The notes: generated by a model not told the origin, from the letters alone. A stretch of DNA of 47,981 nt from Nocardioides pocheonensis (GCF_003725535.1 NZ_RJSF01000037.1:40501-88481), one strand, 5' to 3'. Shown: positions 6,740 to 14,240, counted from the stretch's first letter. Made by a program: numbers and translations.

Positions 6740-9700
6740 TCAGTCCGCGGACTCGGGACCGGCGGCCTGGTAGTGCTTCACGATCTCGACGAACTGGGTG
6801 GGATCGACCTGACGGGCAGAGATCGTGACGGGCTTGCCGCCGTCGCCGCGGAGCACCGCCTTCCAGGAGCGGGAGGACGGTCGGCCGCGGAAGGTGATCT
6901 CCGTGGCGGGGTCGCGCAGATCCCAGCCGAGCGTCCGGTTGCCCTCGGCGATCTCCAGCAGCCCGTTGCTGATCGACACGATCGGCGGCGACCAGCTCAG
7001 CAACGCCCACCACGACACCATGGCGAGCGAGGTCAGCCCGGCAGCACCGAGGACGGCGTCCTGCGTTCCCTCGGAGACGGCCCAGAAGATCGCGATGACG
7101 GCTCCGGCGGCGAACACGGTGAAGAGCGCACCGAAGACGTAGCTCATCACGTTGCCGGGCCGGAACTCGACGAAGCGGGGGACGGGCTCGGTGTCGGCCG
7201 GGCGCGGCGTACGGGCGTGCGTGGGTACGCCGCTGCGGGCCGCGGCGGGAAGGGGGCCCTCCGTGGACGGCGTCGACGGGCTCTCGGGGGCGCGACCCGG
7301 CGCGCGCGGTGCGGCGGCCTTCGCGGCCCGCTCGCGTGCCTGGCGCTCCCACTCGGCGCGCTCGGCGGCGATCCGCTCCTTCTCCGCGCGCTGCGCGGCG
7401 ATCCGTTCCTGCTGCTCCTGGAAGGCCGCCAGTCGACGCTGCTCGCGCTCCTCGGCCTCCAGGCGCTGGCGCTCGGCCTGCTCCTCGGCGAGGCGCTCCT
7501 GCTCGCGCAGTGCGGCCTGACGGCGCTCCTCGAGCGCCGCGATGCGCTCGGCCTCGGTCTGCTCCCGCGCGAGCCGCTCGGCCTCGGCCTGTTCGGCGGC
7601 GGTCTGCTCGGCGGCCAGACGCTCGGCCTCGATCCGCTCCGCCTCGGCGCGCTCGGCGGCGATCTGCTCGGCCTCGGCCTGCTCCCGCGCGAGCCGCTCG
7701 GCCTCGGCCAGCTCGGCGGCGATCCGCTGCCGCTCGGCCATCGCGGCCTCGAGGCGGGCGTGCTCGGCCCGCTCGGCCGCGAGCCGCTCGGCCTCCGCCT
7801 GTTCGGCGGCGGTCTGCTCGGCGGCCAGACGCTCGGCCTCGATCCGCTCGGCCTCGGCCTGCCTCGGCCTCGGCGGCTCGGCCTCGGCCTGCTCGGCGGC
7901 GATCCGCTGCCGCTCGGCCATCTCGGCCTCGAGGCGGGCGTGCTCGGCCTGCTCGGCCGCGAGCCGCTCGGCGGCGATCCGCTCGGCCTCCGCCTGCTCC
8001 GCCGCAGCCCGCTCGGCCGCCAGCCGCTCGGCCTCGGCCTGCTCGGCGGCGATCCGCTCGGCCTCCGCCCTCTCGTGGGCGCGGCGCTCCTCCTCGACCC
8101 GCAGTGCTGCCAGGCGCTCTCGCTCGGCCTGCTCGGCCGCGGATCGGATCGCCTCGAGGCGCTCACGCTCCGCCTGCTCGGCCGCACGCCGCTCCGCCTC
8201 GAGCCTGACCTGCTCCAGCCGCGCGTCCTCGGCGTGCTGGGCGGCGGCCCGTTCGGCCTCGATCCGCTCGGCCTCGGCGCGCTCGGCGGCCAGTCGCTGC
8301 TCCTCGGCCTCGATCGCCGCGCGACGCAGGTTCTCCAGGCGCGTCTCCTCGGCGTGCTGGGCGGCGGCCCGTTCGGCCTCGATCCGCTCGGCCTCGGCGC
8401 GCTCGGCCGCCAGTCGCTGCTCCTCGATGGCCAGCGCGGCGAGCCGGAGGCCCTCGATGCGGGCCTCCTCGGCGTGCTGGGCGGCAGCCCGCTCGGCCTC
8501 GATCCGCTCGGACTCCGCGCGCTCCGCAGCGAGGCGTTGCTCCTCGGCCTCGATCGCGGCGATCCGCGCCGCCTCGAGCCGCTCGGCCTCCGCCTGCTCG
8601 GCGGCGAGCCGCTCCGCCTCGAGGCGCTCGGCCTCGGCGGCCTCGGCGGCCAGCCGGACCTGCTCGGCGTGGAGCGCGGCCCGACGAGCCCGCTCGCGGT
8701 CGGCGGCCTCCTGGCGTGCCCGCTCGAGGCGCTCGGCCTCGGCGCGCTCGAGCGCAGCCTGCTCGGCCGCGCGGAGCTCCTCCTCGACCTTGAGGGCGGC
8801 GAGCCGGGCCTCCTCGCGCCGCTGCGCTGCCTCACGGATGGCCTGGAGCCGCGCGCGCTCGGCCTGCTCCGCCGCGAGCCGCTCCTGCTCGGCCCGTGCG
8901 GCGGCCTGGCGGGCGATCTCGGCCGCCTCGGCCGCGACCCGCTGGCGCTCGGCCTCGTCGGCAGCGGCCCGTTCCCGGTCGGACTGCTCCGCCGCGAGAC
9001 GCTGCTCCTCGGCCAGGCGGGCCGCGTGCTGCTCCGCCTCGGCCGCGGTCTGCTCCGCGGCGAGACGGTCAGCCTCCGCCTGCTCGGCCGCCCGCTCGGC
9101 AGCCACCTGCTCGTCCTCGGCCAGGTCGGCTGCCTGCTGGGCGGCGAGGCGCTCCTCCTCGGCCCGCTGCGCCGCCAGGCGCGCGCGCTCGGCCATCTCG
9201 GCCTCGTCGCGCTCCCGGTCCAGCCGGCGACGCTCGGCGCTCTCCGCCGCGAGCCGCTCGTGCTCGCTGGCCTCCGCCTCCGCGACCTGCGGATCCAGGT
9301 AGGCCGTGAGGAAGTCGGCCGGGGGCTCGCCGCCGTCGACCTCGAGGTCCCAGCGGGGGTCGTCGACGACGTGCTCGACCGGGGCCGCCTGCCCGGAGTC
9401 GTCGAGCGGCACGTCCAGGTAGGTCCCGAGGAACTCGGTCGGTTCGTCGGTCGGCGTCGCGACGAGCTGATCGGTGGTGTCGTGCACGGCGGGAGCGAGC
9501 TCTGCGGACACAGGCGCGGAGTCGTCGTCGACCTGCTCGGCCGCCGGGGCCTCGACCGTCGCCTCGACCGGGTCGGTGCCGCGACGGCCGGCCTTGCGCC
9601 GACCGCGGCGACGTCCGGCACGGCGTACGCCGGCCTCGGGCGCCTCCGTGGGCTCCTCGGTCGTTGCTCCCTCGTCGACGGCGTCGTGCAGCTCACCCGC

Positions 9701-10162
9701 CGTGCGCTCGGTGATCGCCGGCCAATCACCGGTCGCCCAGGGCTGCTCGGCGAAGTCCTGGGCCAACGTGGTCACGCGGGGCTCGTCGTCGGCCGGCGTC
9801 GGCTCATCGGCCGGAGCATCTCCGTCGCTGGCCTCGTCCGGGGCCGGCTCGTCCGTGGGCGCCGTCGGAGCGTCCGCGCCACGGTTGCGGGCGAGCCTTC
9901 CGAGCAGCCGGCGGCGAGGCGCGACCTCGTCGAACGCGTCGCCGTCGTCGATGGAGAGACTGAGCACGGCGAGCGGATCGCGGGACTCCTCGTCCGCGTC
10001 CGAAGGGGCGGTGGCGCGCTCGGCGCCGTCCTCCTCCTCGACCTCCTCCAGGCCGTCGGAGGCGATCCGGAGCGGATCGATCAGCTCGGTGTCAGCAGGC
10101 ACGCCGAGCCGGGGGTCGAGCTCGTCGGCGGAAGCGGATCGCGTGCGGCGAATACGTGCCAC
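6740..10162 (-). CDS. Giant Ala/Glu/Arg coiled-coil membrane protein
   Basis: A 1140-residue protein starting at GTG 10160-10162, preceded by GGAAGGGG; the frame is open to 10621 but the extension has no sensible composition. Layout: residues 1-290 acidic, Asp/Glu/Pro-rich and probably disordered; about 290-945 an almost unbroken run of AERxxAEQAEAERIEAERLA-type repeats, charged helix of the TolA/single-alpha-helix style; a short Pro/Ala linker; two membrane segments at about 1004-1027 and 1037-1059; then a C-terminal cytoplasmic-type domain (ISNGLLEIAEGNRTLGWDL to IVKHYQ) that may be a PH-like fold. I do not know the family. Internal DNA repeats (120-bp and 180-210-bp units) show it grew by duplication. 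A scaffold or polar/septal role is speculation. Confidence 0.75.
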   Translation of the reverse strand: MARIRRTRSASADELDPRLGVPADTELIDPLRIASDGLEEVEEEDGAERATAPSDADEESRDPLAVLSLSIDDGDAFDEVAPRRRLLGRLARNRGADAPTAPTDEPAPDEASDGDAPADEPTPADDEPRVTTLAQDFAEQPWATGDWPAITERTAGELHDAVDEGATTEEPTEAPEAGVRRAGRRRGRRKAGRRGTDPVEATVEAPAAEQVDDDSAPVSAELAPAVHDTTDQLVATPTDEPTEFLGTYLDVPLDDSGQAAPVEHVVDDPRWDLEVDGGEPPADFLTAYLDPQVAEAEASEHERLAAESAERRRLDRERDEAEMAERARLAAQRAEEERLAAQQAADLAEDEQVAAERAAEQAEADRLAAEQTAAEAEQHAARLAEEQRLAAEQSDRERAAADEAERQRVAAEAAEIARQAAARAEQERLAAEQAERARLQAIREAAQRREEARLAALKVEEELRAAEQAALERAEAERLERARQEAADRERARRAALHAEQVRLAAEAAEAERLEAERLAAEQAEAERLEAARIAAIEAEEQRLAAERAESERIEAERAAAQHAEEARIEGLRLAALAIEEQRLAAERAEAERIEAERAAAQHAEETRLENLRRAAIEAEEQRLAAERAEAERIEAERAAAQHAEDARLEQVRLEAERRAAEQAERERLEAIRSAAEQAERERLAALRVEEERRAHERAEAERIAAEQAEAERLAAERAAAEQAEAERIAAERLAAEQAEHARLEAEMAERQRIAAEQAEAEPPRPRQAEAERIEAERLAAEQTAAEQAEAERLAAERAEHARLEAAMAERQRIAAELAEAERLAREQAEAEQIAAERAEAERIEAERLAAEQTAAEQAEAERLAREQTEAERIAALEERRQAALREQERLAEEQAERQRLEAEEREQRRLAAFQEQQERIAAQRAEKERIAAERAEWERQARERAAKAAAPRAPGRAPESPSTPSTEGPLPAAARSGVPTHARTPRPADTEPVPRFVEFRPGNVMSYVFGALFTVFAAGAVIAIFWAVSEGTQDAVLGAAGLTSLAMVSWWALLSWSPPIVSISNGLLEIAEGNRTLGWDLRDPATEITFRGRPSSRSWKAVLRGDGGKPVTISARQVDPTQFVEIVKHYQAAGPESAD
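8226..8585 (-). repeat. Tandem 120-bp (40-aa) units inside the coiled-coil gene
   Basis: Three successive units begin at 8226, 8346 and 8466, exactly 120 bp apart, each opening with tcctcggcgtgctgggcggc and encoding RIEAERAAAQHAE and a Glu/Leu/Arg-rich remainder. The first two units are nearly identical over their first 55 bp. A second repeat pair (starts 7591 and 7801) lies nearer the C-terminal end of the coil. Confidence 0.85.
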
Positions 10163-10323
10163 GACCCCACCCCTTCCTCGTTCCTGCGATGCCCTGGTCT
10201 CCGCCCGCTCGTGCGCGCAGAACCCTTGCACGTCTCCGGCTCGCGCGTCGGCGGTTCGCGACGAATTGTCGCATCCCTGCTCCCGATATCCACCCAACGA
10301 GCCAGGGCACGAATCGGCACGCT

Positions 10324-10377
10324 CCGAGCGCGCTCGGGCGCCCGAGCGCCGAAGCCCGGTACGGCGCGCCGTACCGG
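10324..10377. repeat. Cluster of perfect palindromes
   Basis: Three perfect palindromes lie within 54 bp: a 14-bp one at 10324-10337 (CCGAGCGCGCTCGG), a 20-bp one at 10330-10349 overlapping it, and a 22-bp one at 10356-10377 centred on GGCGCGCC. The first two share arms, so CCGAGCGC appears as a direct repeat with an inverted copy between. They could be operators or cruciform-forming sites. Confidence 0.8.
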
Positions 10378-10452
10378 TTGACCCGGCAACCCTGCGGTCG
10401 CCTCGCTCCGGGTCCGATCCGCGGCGATCCACACGAAGTCGGCCGCACCCAT

Positions 10453-10480
10453 GTGACAAGGGGGACCGAGTTGGTACTGT
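10453..10480 (+). promoter_or_regulatory. Candidate promoter of the cold-shock gene
   Basis: GTGACA (10453-10458) and TACTGT (10475-10480) are 16 bp apart. Transcription would start near 10486 and give a leader of about 150 nt, the length usual for cold-shock mRNAs. The match is fair, not strong; TTGACG at 10554 lacks a well-spaced -10 partner. Confidence 0.4.
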
Positions 10481-10638
10481 CGGTCCTGCAGATGCAAGTT
10501 CCAGCAGTACACCAACGCTTGTTGGAGTTTGTGATCCAACGGCGTTTCTTCTCTTGACGAGGCGGGACGACGTATCACTGCATCTGCGCTGAGACAACCG
10601 AGGTGGTCGTCTCTCGCCCAATAAGGAGAAACAGCAGC

Positions 10639-10842
10639 ATGGCTCAAGGCACCGTGAAGTGGTTCAACGCTGAGAAGGGCTTCGGATTCATCGCCCAGGA
10701 GAACGGCGGCGACGACGTCTTCGTTCACTACTCGGCCATCCAGACCCAGGGCTACAAGTCGCTCGACGAGAACCAGAAGGTCGAGTTCGACGTCACGCAG
10801 GGCCCGAAGGGCCCGCAGGCGGAGAACGTCCGCCCCATCTGA
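10639..10842 (+). CDS. cspA: Cold-shock protein (CspA family)
   Basis: A 67-residue single cold-shock domain, full family length. RNP1 is KGFGFI and RNP2 is VFVHYSAI, the two nucleic-acid-binding motifs of the OB fold; the start [14 protein letters not shown] is typical of actinobacterial CspA. ATG 10639 follows AAGGAG at a good distance, while the frame upstream of it (to 10603) has no such site. It binds single-stranded RNA and DNA as a chaperone. It is monocistronic, followed by a clear terminator. Which paralogue it is cannot be said. Confidence 0.95.
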   Translation: MAQGTVKWFNAEKGFGFIAQENGGDDVFVHYSAIQTQGYKSLDENQKVEFDVTQGPKGPQAENVRPI

Positions 10843-10857
10843 TCGAGTAGACCAGCG

Positions 10858-10898
10858 CAAGGGGCTTCGACCATTCGGTCGGAGCCCCTTGTGTTTTG
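10858..10898 (+). terminator. Rho-independent terminator after the cold-shock gene
   Basis: CAAGGGGCT...CGACC pairs with GGTCG...AGCCCCTTG around an ATTC loop (10858-10891), followed by TGTTTTGGG. It begins 15 nt after the stop codon. Confidence 0.85.
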
Positions 10899-10981
10899 GG
10901 TGTAGGAAGTTTCCACGACAGTGGCGGGGGCACACTGGCAGCAATCGCGAAGGCCGGGGGAGAGACGAGGGAAGGCACGTC

Positions 10982-11128
10982 GTGTCCACTGACCCGTTCG
11001 ACGTCGAGCTCGAAGACCCCGAGCTCCTCGACGAGGTCGGCCTGACCGCCAGTCTGATGGTGGCCGCGAACCAGTCCGACGGCCCGCTCCCTCTGGCGGA
11101 GATCGACCGCCTCCTCGGCCTCGGCTGA
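10982..11128 (+). CDS. Small acidic hypothetical protein (48 aa)
   Basis: GTG 10982 is preceded by GGGAAGG 6-7 nt upstream; the longer frame from 10889 runs through the terminator and has no ribosome site. The product is short and acidic (about ten Asp/Glu in the first half), with a central SLMVAANQ and a C-terminal AEIDRLLGLG helix. There is no membrane segment. I do not recognise it. Composition and ribosome site support it as a real gene; function unknown. Confidence 0.55.
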   Translation: MSTDPFDVELEDPELLDEVGLTASLMVAANQSDGPLPLAEIDRLLGLG

Positions 11129-11211
11129 TCCCGCTGCAGGCCCGCGCCGACCGCGCAGCGGGACCGGTACGCTCAGGCGTGGCCTGCCCGGCGCCGAGGT
11201 CGGGTCCCGGC

Positions 11212-11242
11212 TTGCCGGGCGGTGCGGTCCACCGCCTAGCAT
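11212..11242 (+). promoter_or_regulatory. Possible promoter for the DUF47-pit operon
   Basis: TTGCCG (11212-11217) and TAGCAT (11237-11242) with a 19-bp spacer lie 37 bp before the GTG of the DUF47 gene. The spacing is a little long, so this is tentative. Confidence 0.3.
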
Positions 11243-11278
11243 GTGTGCCGTTCTGATCCTGCTCTCCAGGAGTTCACC

Positions 11279-11896
11279 GTGGCGTTGAGGTTCAAGCCAG
11301 TCGACACTGCCTTCTACACCCTGTTGACGACGTCGGCGACGCACCTCGTCGACGGCGCCGCGCTCCTGGCGGAGATGCTGGGTGACGGCAACGATCGGCA
11401 GGGGATCGCCGCGCGCATGCGCGACGCCGAGCATCACGCCGACGAGACCACCCACGAGATCATCCGGCGGGTCAACAGCACGTTCGTCACGCCGTTCGAC
11501 CGCGAGGACATCTACTCCCTCGCGTCCGGCCTGGACGACGTCATGGACTTCATGGAGGAGGCCGTCGACCTGACCCTCCTCTACGAGGTCGAGAGTCTTC
11601 CCGCCGAGCTCGCCGAGCAGGTCGAGGTGCTGCAGCGGTGTGCCGAGCTCACCGCGGAGTCGTTGCCGCGGCTGCAGGCGATGAAGGACCTCGAGGAGTA
11701 CTGGATCGAGATCAACCGCCTCGAGAACGCCGGCGACAAGAGCTACCGGCGCATCCTCGCCAAGCTCTTCAGCGGGTCGTACGAGGCCCTCGAGGTGCTC
11801 AAGCTCAAGGACATCGTGGACTCGCTCGAGCACGCCATCGACGCCTTCGAGCGGGTGGCGAACATCATCGAGCAGATCCACGTCAAGGAGTCCTGA
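11279..11896 (+). CDS. DUF47 / PhoU-like phosphate transport regulator
   Basis: A 205-residue all-helical protein of the DUF47 (PhoU_div) family, which partners PiT transporters and modulates phosphate uptake. Typical features are LLAEMLGDGNDR, AEHHADETTHEIIRRVNSTF, DREDIYSLASGLDDVMDFME and the C-terminal VDSLEHAIDAFERVANIIE, rich in acidic residues that coordinate metal in PhoU-like folds. GTG 11279 is preceded by CAGGAG and is chosen over a frame start at 11243. It ends 3 nt before the pit start, so the two are one operon. Confidence 0.92.
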   Translation: MALRFKPVDTAFYTLLTTSATHLVDGAALLAEMLGDGNDRQGIAARMRDAEHHADETTHEIIRRVNSTFVTPFDREDIYSLASGLDDVMDFMEEAVDLTLLYEVESLPAELAEQVEVLQRCAELTAESLPRLQAMKDLEEYWIEINRLENAGDKSYRRILAKLFSGSYEALEVLKLKDIVDSLEHAIDAFERVANIIEQIHVKES

Positions 11897-11899
11897 CCG

Positions 11900-12904
11900 G
11901 TGGATCTTGCGATCGTGGTGACGGTCGTCGCCGTCGCCCTCGCGTTCGACTACACCAACGGCTTCCACGACGCGGCCAACGCGATCGCCACCTCGGTGTC
12001 CACCCGTGCGCTCACGCCGCGCCTGGCGCTGACGCTCGCGGCGATCATGAACTTCGTCGGCGCGCTCCTGGGTCAGCAGGTCGCCCACACGGTCAGCGAC
12101 ACGATCGCCGTACCGTCGGGCAACCACGGCCTGGTGATCGTCCTCGCCGCGCTGCTCGGCGCGATCACCTGGAACCTCATCACCTGGTACTTCGGGCTCC
12201 CCTCGTCGTCCTCGCACGCCCTCATCGGCGGGTTGGGCGGGGCTGCGCTGGCGGCGGGCGCCACGGTGCACTGGAAGACGATCCTGGACAAGGTCGTCAT
12301 CCCGATGGTCCTGTCGCCGGTCGTCGGCTTCATTGCGGCGTTCCTGGTGATGCTGCTGATCATGTGGGTCTTCCGCCGCCGCAACCCGCACAAGGTGCAG
12401 CGGGGCTTCCGGCTGATGCAGACGGTGTCGGCCGCAGCGCTCGCGCTCGGTCACGGGCTCCAGGACGCCCAGAAGACGATGGGCGTGATCCTGCTGGCCG
12501 TGATTGCGGCCGGCTACTACCCGAGCACCCAGGAGAGCCTCCCGCTCTGGATCGTGATCAGCGCGGCGTCGGCGATCTCGCTCGGCACGTACGCCGGCGG
12601 CTGGCGGATCATGCGGACGCTCGGCCGCAAGATCATCGCGCTCGACCCCCCGCGCGGCTTCTCCGCCGAGTCGGTCGGCGCGGCCGTGCTCTACACGACG
12701 GCGTTCGTCTACCACGCGCCGATTTCCACGACCCACACGATCACCTCGGCGATCATGGGCGCCGGAGCCACGCGGCGCTTCTCCGCCGTGCGCTGGGGCG
12801 TCGCGCGGAGCATTGTCACCGCCTGGGTGCTCACCTTCCCGGCGGCCGGCCTGGTCGCCGCCGCGGTCTACATCGTCATGAAGTTCATCTTCCAGCTGCC
12901 CTGA
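11900..12904 (+). CDS. pit: PiT family inorganic phosphate transporter
   Basis: A 334-residue integral membrane carrier importing metal-phosphate with protons. Both halves of the PiT signature are present: FDYTNGFHDAANAIAT near the N-terminus (about residues 16-31), GLPSSSSHALIGGLGG in the first half, and HGLQDAQKTMG and STTHTITSAIMGAG in the second. About ten hydrophobic segments fit the family. GTG 11900 follows the DUF47 stop by 3 nt; coupling is likely. It gives low-affinity uptake beside the high-affinity Pst system encoded on the opposite strand 1.3 kb away. The two systems converge, with the AbiEi-like gene between them. Confidence 0.95.
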   Translation: MDLAIVVTVVAVALAFDYTNGFHDAANAIATSVSTRALTPRLALTLAAIMNFVGALLGQQVAHTVSDTIAVPSGNHGLVIVLAALLGAITWNLITWYFGLPSSSSHALIGGLGGAALAAGATVHWKTILDKVVIPMVLSPVVGFIAAFLVMLLIMWVFRRRNPHKVQRGFRLMQTVSAAALALGHGLQDAQKTMGVILLAVIAAGYYPSTQESLPLWIVISAASAISLGTYAGGWRIMRTLGRKIIALDPPRGFSAESVGAAVLYTTAFVYHAPISTTHTITSAIMGAGATRRFSAVRWGVARSIVTAWVLTFPAAGLVAAAVYIVMKFIFQLP

Positions 12905-12950
12905 GCCGGCCGGGCGCCGGCGTACGGCGGTCCCGGGGTGGTCCTCGCGC

Positions 12951-13000
12951 GCGTCGTACGGGGACGTGGGACTCCGCGTCGTACGGGGACGTGGGACTCC
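12951..13000 (+). repeat. 25-bp tandem repeat, two full copies
   Basis: Two identical 25-bp units (12951-12975 and 12976-13000; gcgtcgtacggggacgtggg plus actcc) are followed by a third that keeps the first 15 bases and then becomes the left arm of the palindromic element at 13012. The unit therefore looks like a partial, degenerate copy of that arm. Confidence 0.9.
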
Positions 13001-13011
13001 GCGTCGTACGG

Positions 13012-13080
13012 GGACATGCGAATGTCGCGCCCCGGTCACGTGGTGCGCACACCAGCCCCTTCCGCGACATTCGCATGTCC
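13012..13080. repeat. 69-bp bipartite palindromic element, upstream copy
   Basis: Outer arms of 18 bp are perfect inverted repeats (GGACATGCGAATGTCGCG at 13012-13029 and its complement at 13063-13080). Each arm is itself a small hairpin, GACAT-GCGA-ATGTC. The 33-nt spacer contains an inner hairpin TGGTG-CGCA-CACCA. A second copy of the same length lies at 14026. Confidence 0.9.
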
Positions 13081-13167
13081 GGCTACGACGGGAGATGCCC
13101 CGCAGGCTCGCCACGGGGCTGTGGACGGCGCCAGCGGCGGCAGCGACCGATCGGCCACCCTCGGCGG

Positions 13168-14070
13168 GTGGACCTGATCAGCCACGTCACGCTGCTCGGC
13201 GGCGCGTGCACGAGAGCCGTGCTCGTCGAGCGCTGCGGGCGTGCCGCGGTCGATCGCGCGCTGCGTGCGGGCGTGCTGGTGCGGGTGGCGCGTGGGCGGT
13301 ACGCCCTCCGCACCGCCAGTACGGCGGTCACGGCGGCCGCGACCCTCGGCGGGGTGGTCTCGATGAGGAGCGCCGCCCAACGACACGGGTGGGGGCAGAA
13401 GCTCGTGCCGGAGCGGCCGGACGTCACGTTCCCGCGCACCCGCCGGCTGCCGCTCGAGGCCCGGGAGCTGGTCGTGCCGCACTGGTCCGACATCGCCCCG
13501 GAGGACGTCGTCGAGGGGATGACCGGGGTGCGCCGGACCCTGGTCGACTGCATGAGGATGCTGCCGCTCGAGGAGTCGGTCCCGATCGTGGACAGCGCCC
13601 TCCGGGCGGGCGACGTGACCCACGAGGAGCTGAAGGCGATCGCTGCCGGCATGCGTGGGCGCGGACGCACCCGCGCGATCCTCGTGGCTGAGCGGGCGAC
13701 CGCGCGGGCGGCCAACCCCTACGAGTCGACCCTCCGCGCGATCGCCTCGACGATCCCCGGGCTGGACGTGATGGCCCAGCACCCGGTCGAGGTGTCGCCT
13801 GACCTCGTCCTCCACCCCGATCTGGCCGATCCCGTCCTGGGGATCGTGATCGAGGCCGAGAGCTTCGAGTGGCACGGCCGGCGCGCCGCGCTCACGCGGG
13901 ACTGCGTGCGCTACAACACCTTCGCCTGCCGCGGCTGGATCGTGGTGAGGTTCAGCTGGGAGCAGGTGATGTTCGACCCCGCCTACGTCGTGACCGTGCT
14001 GGTGGACGCCGTCGCGCTCGCACGGGGACATGCGAATGTCGCGCGTGGGTCGCCTGCGGCCGCCGCGTGA
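13168..14070 (+). CDS. AbiEi-type N-terminus fused to DUF559/Vsr-like nuclease domain
   Basis: A 300-residue protein. Residues 1-55 form a winged-helix like the AbiEi antitoxin N-terminus (TRAVLVERCGRAAVDRAL, then LVRVARGRYAL). The middle is a linker seen in this group (RPDVTFPRTRRLP; MTGVRRTLVDCMRMLP). The C-terminal third resembles DUF559/Vsr-type PD-(D/E)XK nucleases: Pro-Asp-Leu, then VIEAESFEWHGRRAALTRDC and GWIVVRFSWEQVM. GTG 13168 has only a weak ribosome site, but homology begins there. The last residues (RGHANVARGSPAAAA) are encoded by the left arm and spacer of the downstream 69-bp palindrome. No partner toxin gene is adjacent. Such proteins are annotated as type IV TA antitoxins, but that function is not shown. 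Confidence 0.8.
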   Translation: MDLISHVTLLGGACTRAVLVERCGRAAVDRALRAGVLVRVARGRYALRTASTAVTAAATLGGVVSMRSAAQRHGWGQKLVPERPDVTFPRTRRLPLEARELVVPHWSDIAPEDVVEGMTGVRRTLVDCMRMLPLEESVPIVDSALRAGDVTHEELKAIAAGMRGRGRTRAILVAERATARAANPYESTLRAIASTIPGLDVMAQHPVEVSPDLVLHPDLADPVLGIVIEAESFEWHGRRAALTRDCVRYNTFACRGWIVVRFSWEQVMFDPAYVVTVLVDAVALARGHANVARGSPAAAA

Positions 14071-14094
14071 CCCGACAGCGACATTTGCATGTCC
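14026..14094. repeat. 69-bp bipartite palindromic element, downstream copy
   Basis: The left arm (14026-14043) is identical to the left arm at 13012, and identity extends over 23 bp including flanks (14022-14044). The right arm (14078-14094) differs by one base. Spacer sequence differs from the first copy but holds its own inner pairing GGGTC...GACCC. The element overlaps the end of the AbiEi-like gene, whose TGA is in the spacer. Confidence 0.9.
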
Positions 14095-14240
14095 GGCTAC
14101 GCGGCGGCCACGCGGGGGCACGCCGGCTACGCGGCGCCTGCGCGGCGCCTGCGCGGCGGCACGCCGGGCACGCCGGGTACGCGGGGGGACGCGGCGTACG
14201 CCGGCCAGGGCGCCGACCCGCCGGCGCAGCACGCCGGCCG
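14095..14240. repeat. GC-rich short-repeat tract downstream of pstB
   Basis: The tract between the palindrome and the pstB stop contains ggctacgcggcg twice (14095-14106, 14125-14136), gcggcgcctgc twice in tandem near 14131-14153, and cacgccggg twice near 14159-14177. No coding signal is seen. Confidence 0.6.

Larger units (their letters stand above)
10163..10638. other. 476-bp divergent intergenic region
   Basis: The region separates the coiled-coil gene (minus) and the cold-shock gene (plus). It holds a cluster of perfect palindromes (10324-10377), a candidate cold-shock promoter (10453-10480), a small hairpin CCAAC-GCTT-GTTGG near 10512-10525, and about 150 nt of presumed cold-shock mRNA leader. 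No open frame here has a ribosome site or a recognisable product. Confidence 0.6.

Noticed and set aside
7147-9729. Long open frames antisense to and in other frames of the coiled-coil gene, including a Ser/Arg/Pro-rich one.
   Set aside because: They come from the repetitive GC-rich codon pattern of the real gene and have no ribosome sites or sensible composition.
11271-11300. GTTCACC and GTTCAAG near the DUF47 start, considered as a PHO box for pit.
   Set aside because: The two are 17 bp apart, out of the 11-bp phase, and lie across the start codon.
12905-12921. GCCGGC-CGGGC-GCCGGC after pit as a terminator.
   Set aside because: The stem is only 6 bp of self-palindromic sequence with no T-run.
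12950-14100. The repeats around the AbiEi-like gene as a CRISPR array or insertion sequence.
   Set aside because: There are only two element copies and short tandem repeats, no spacers of regular size, no transposase and no target-site duplication that I can see.
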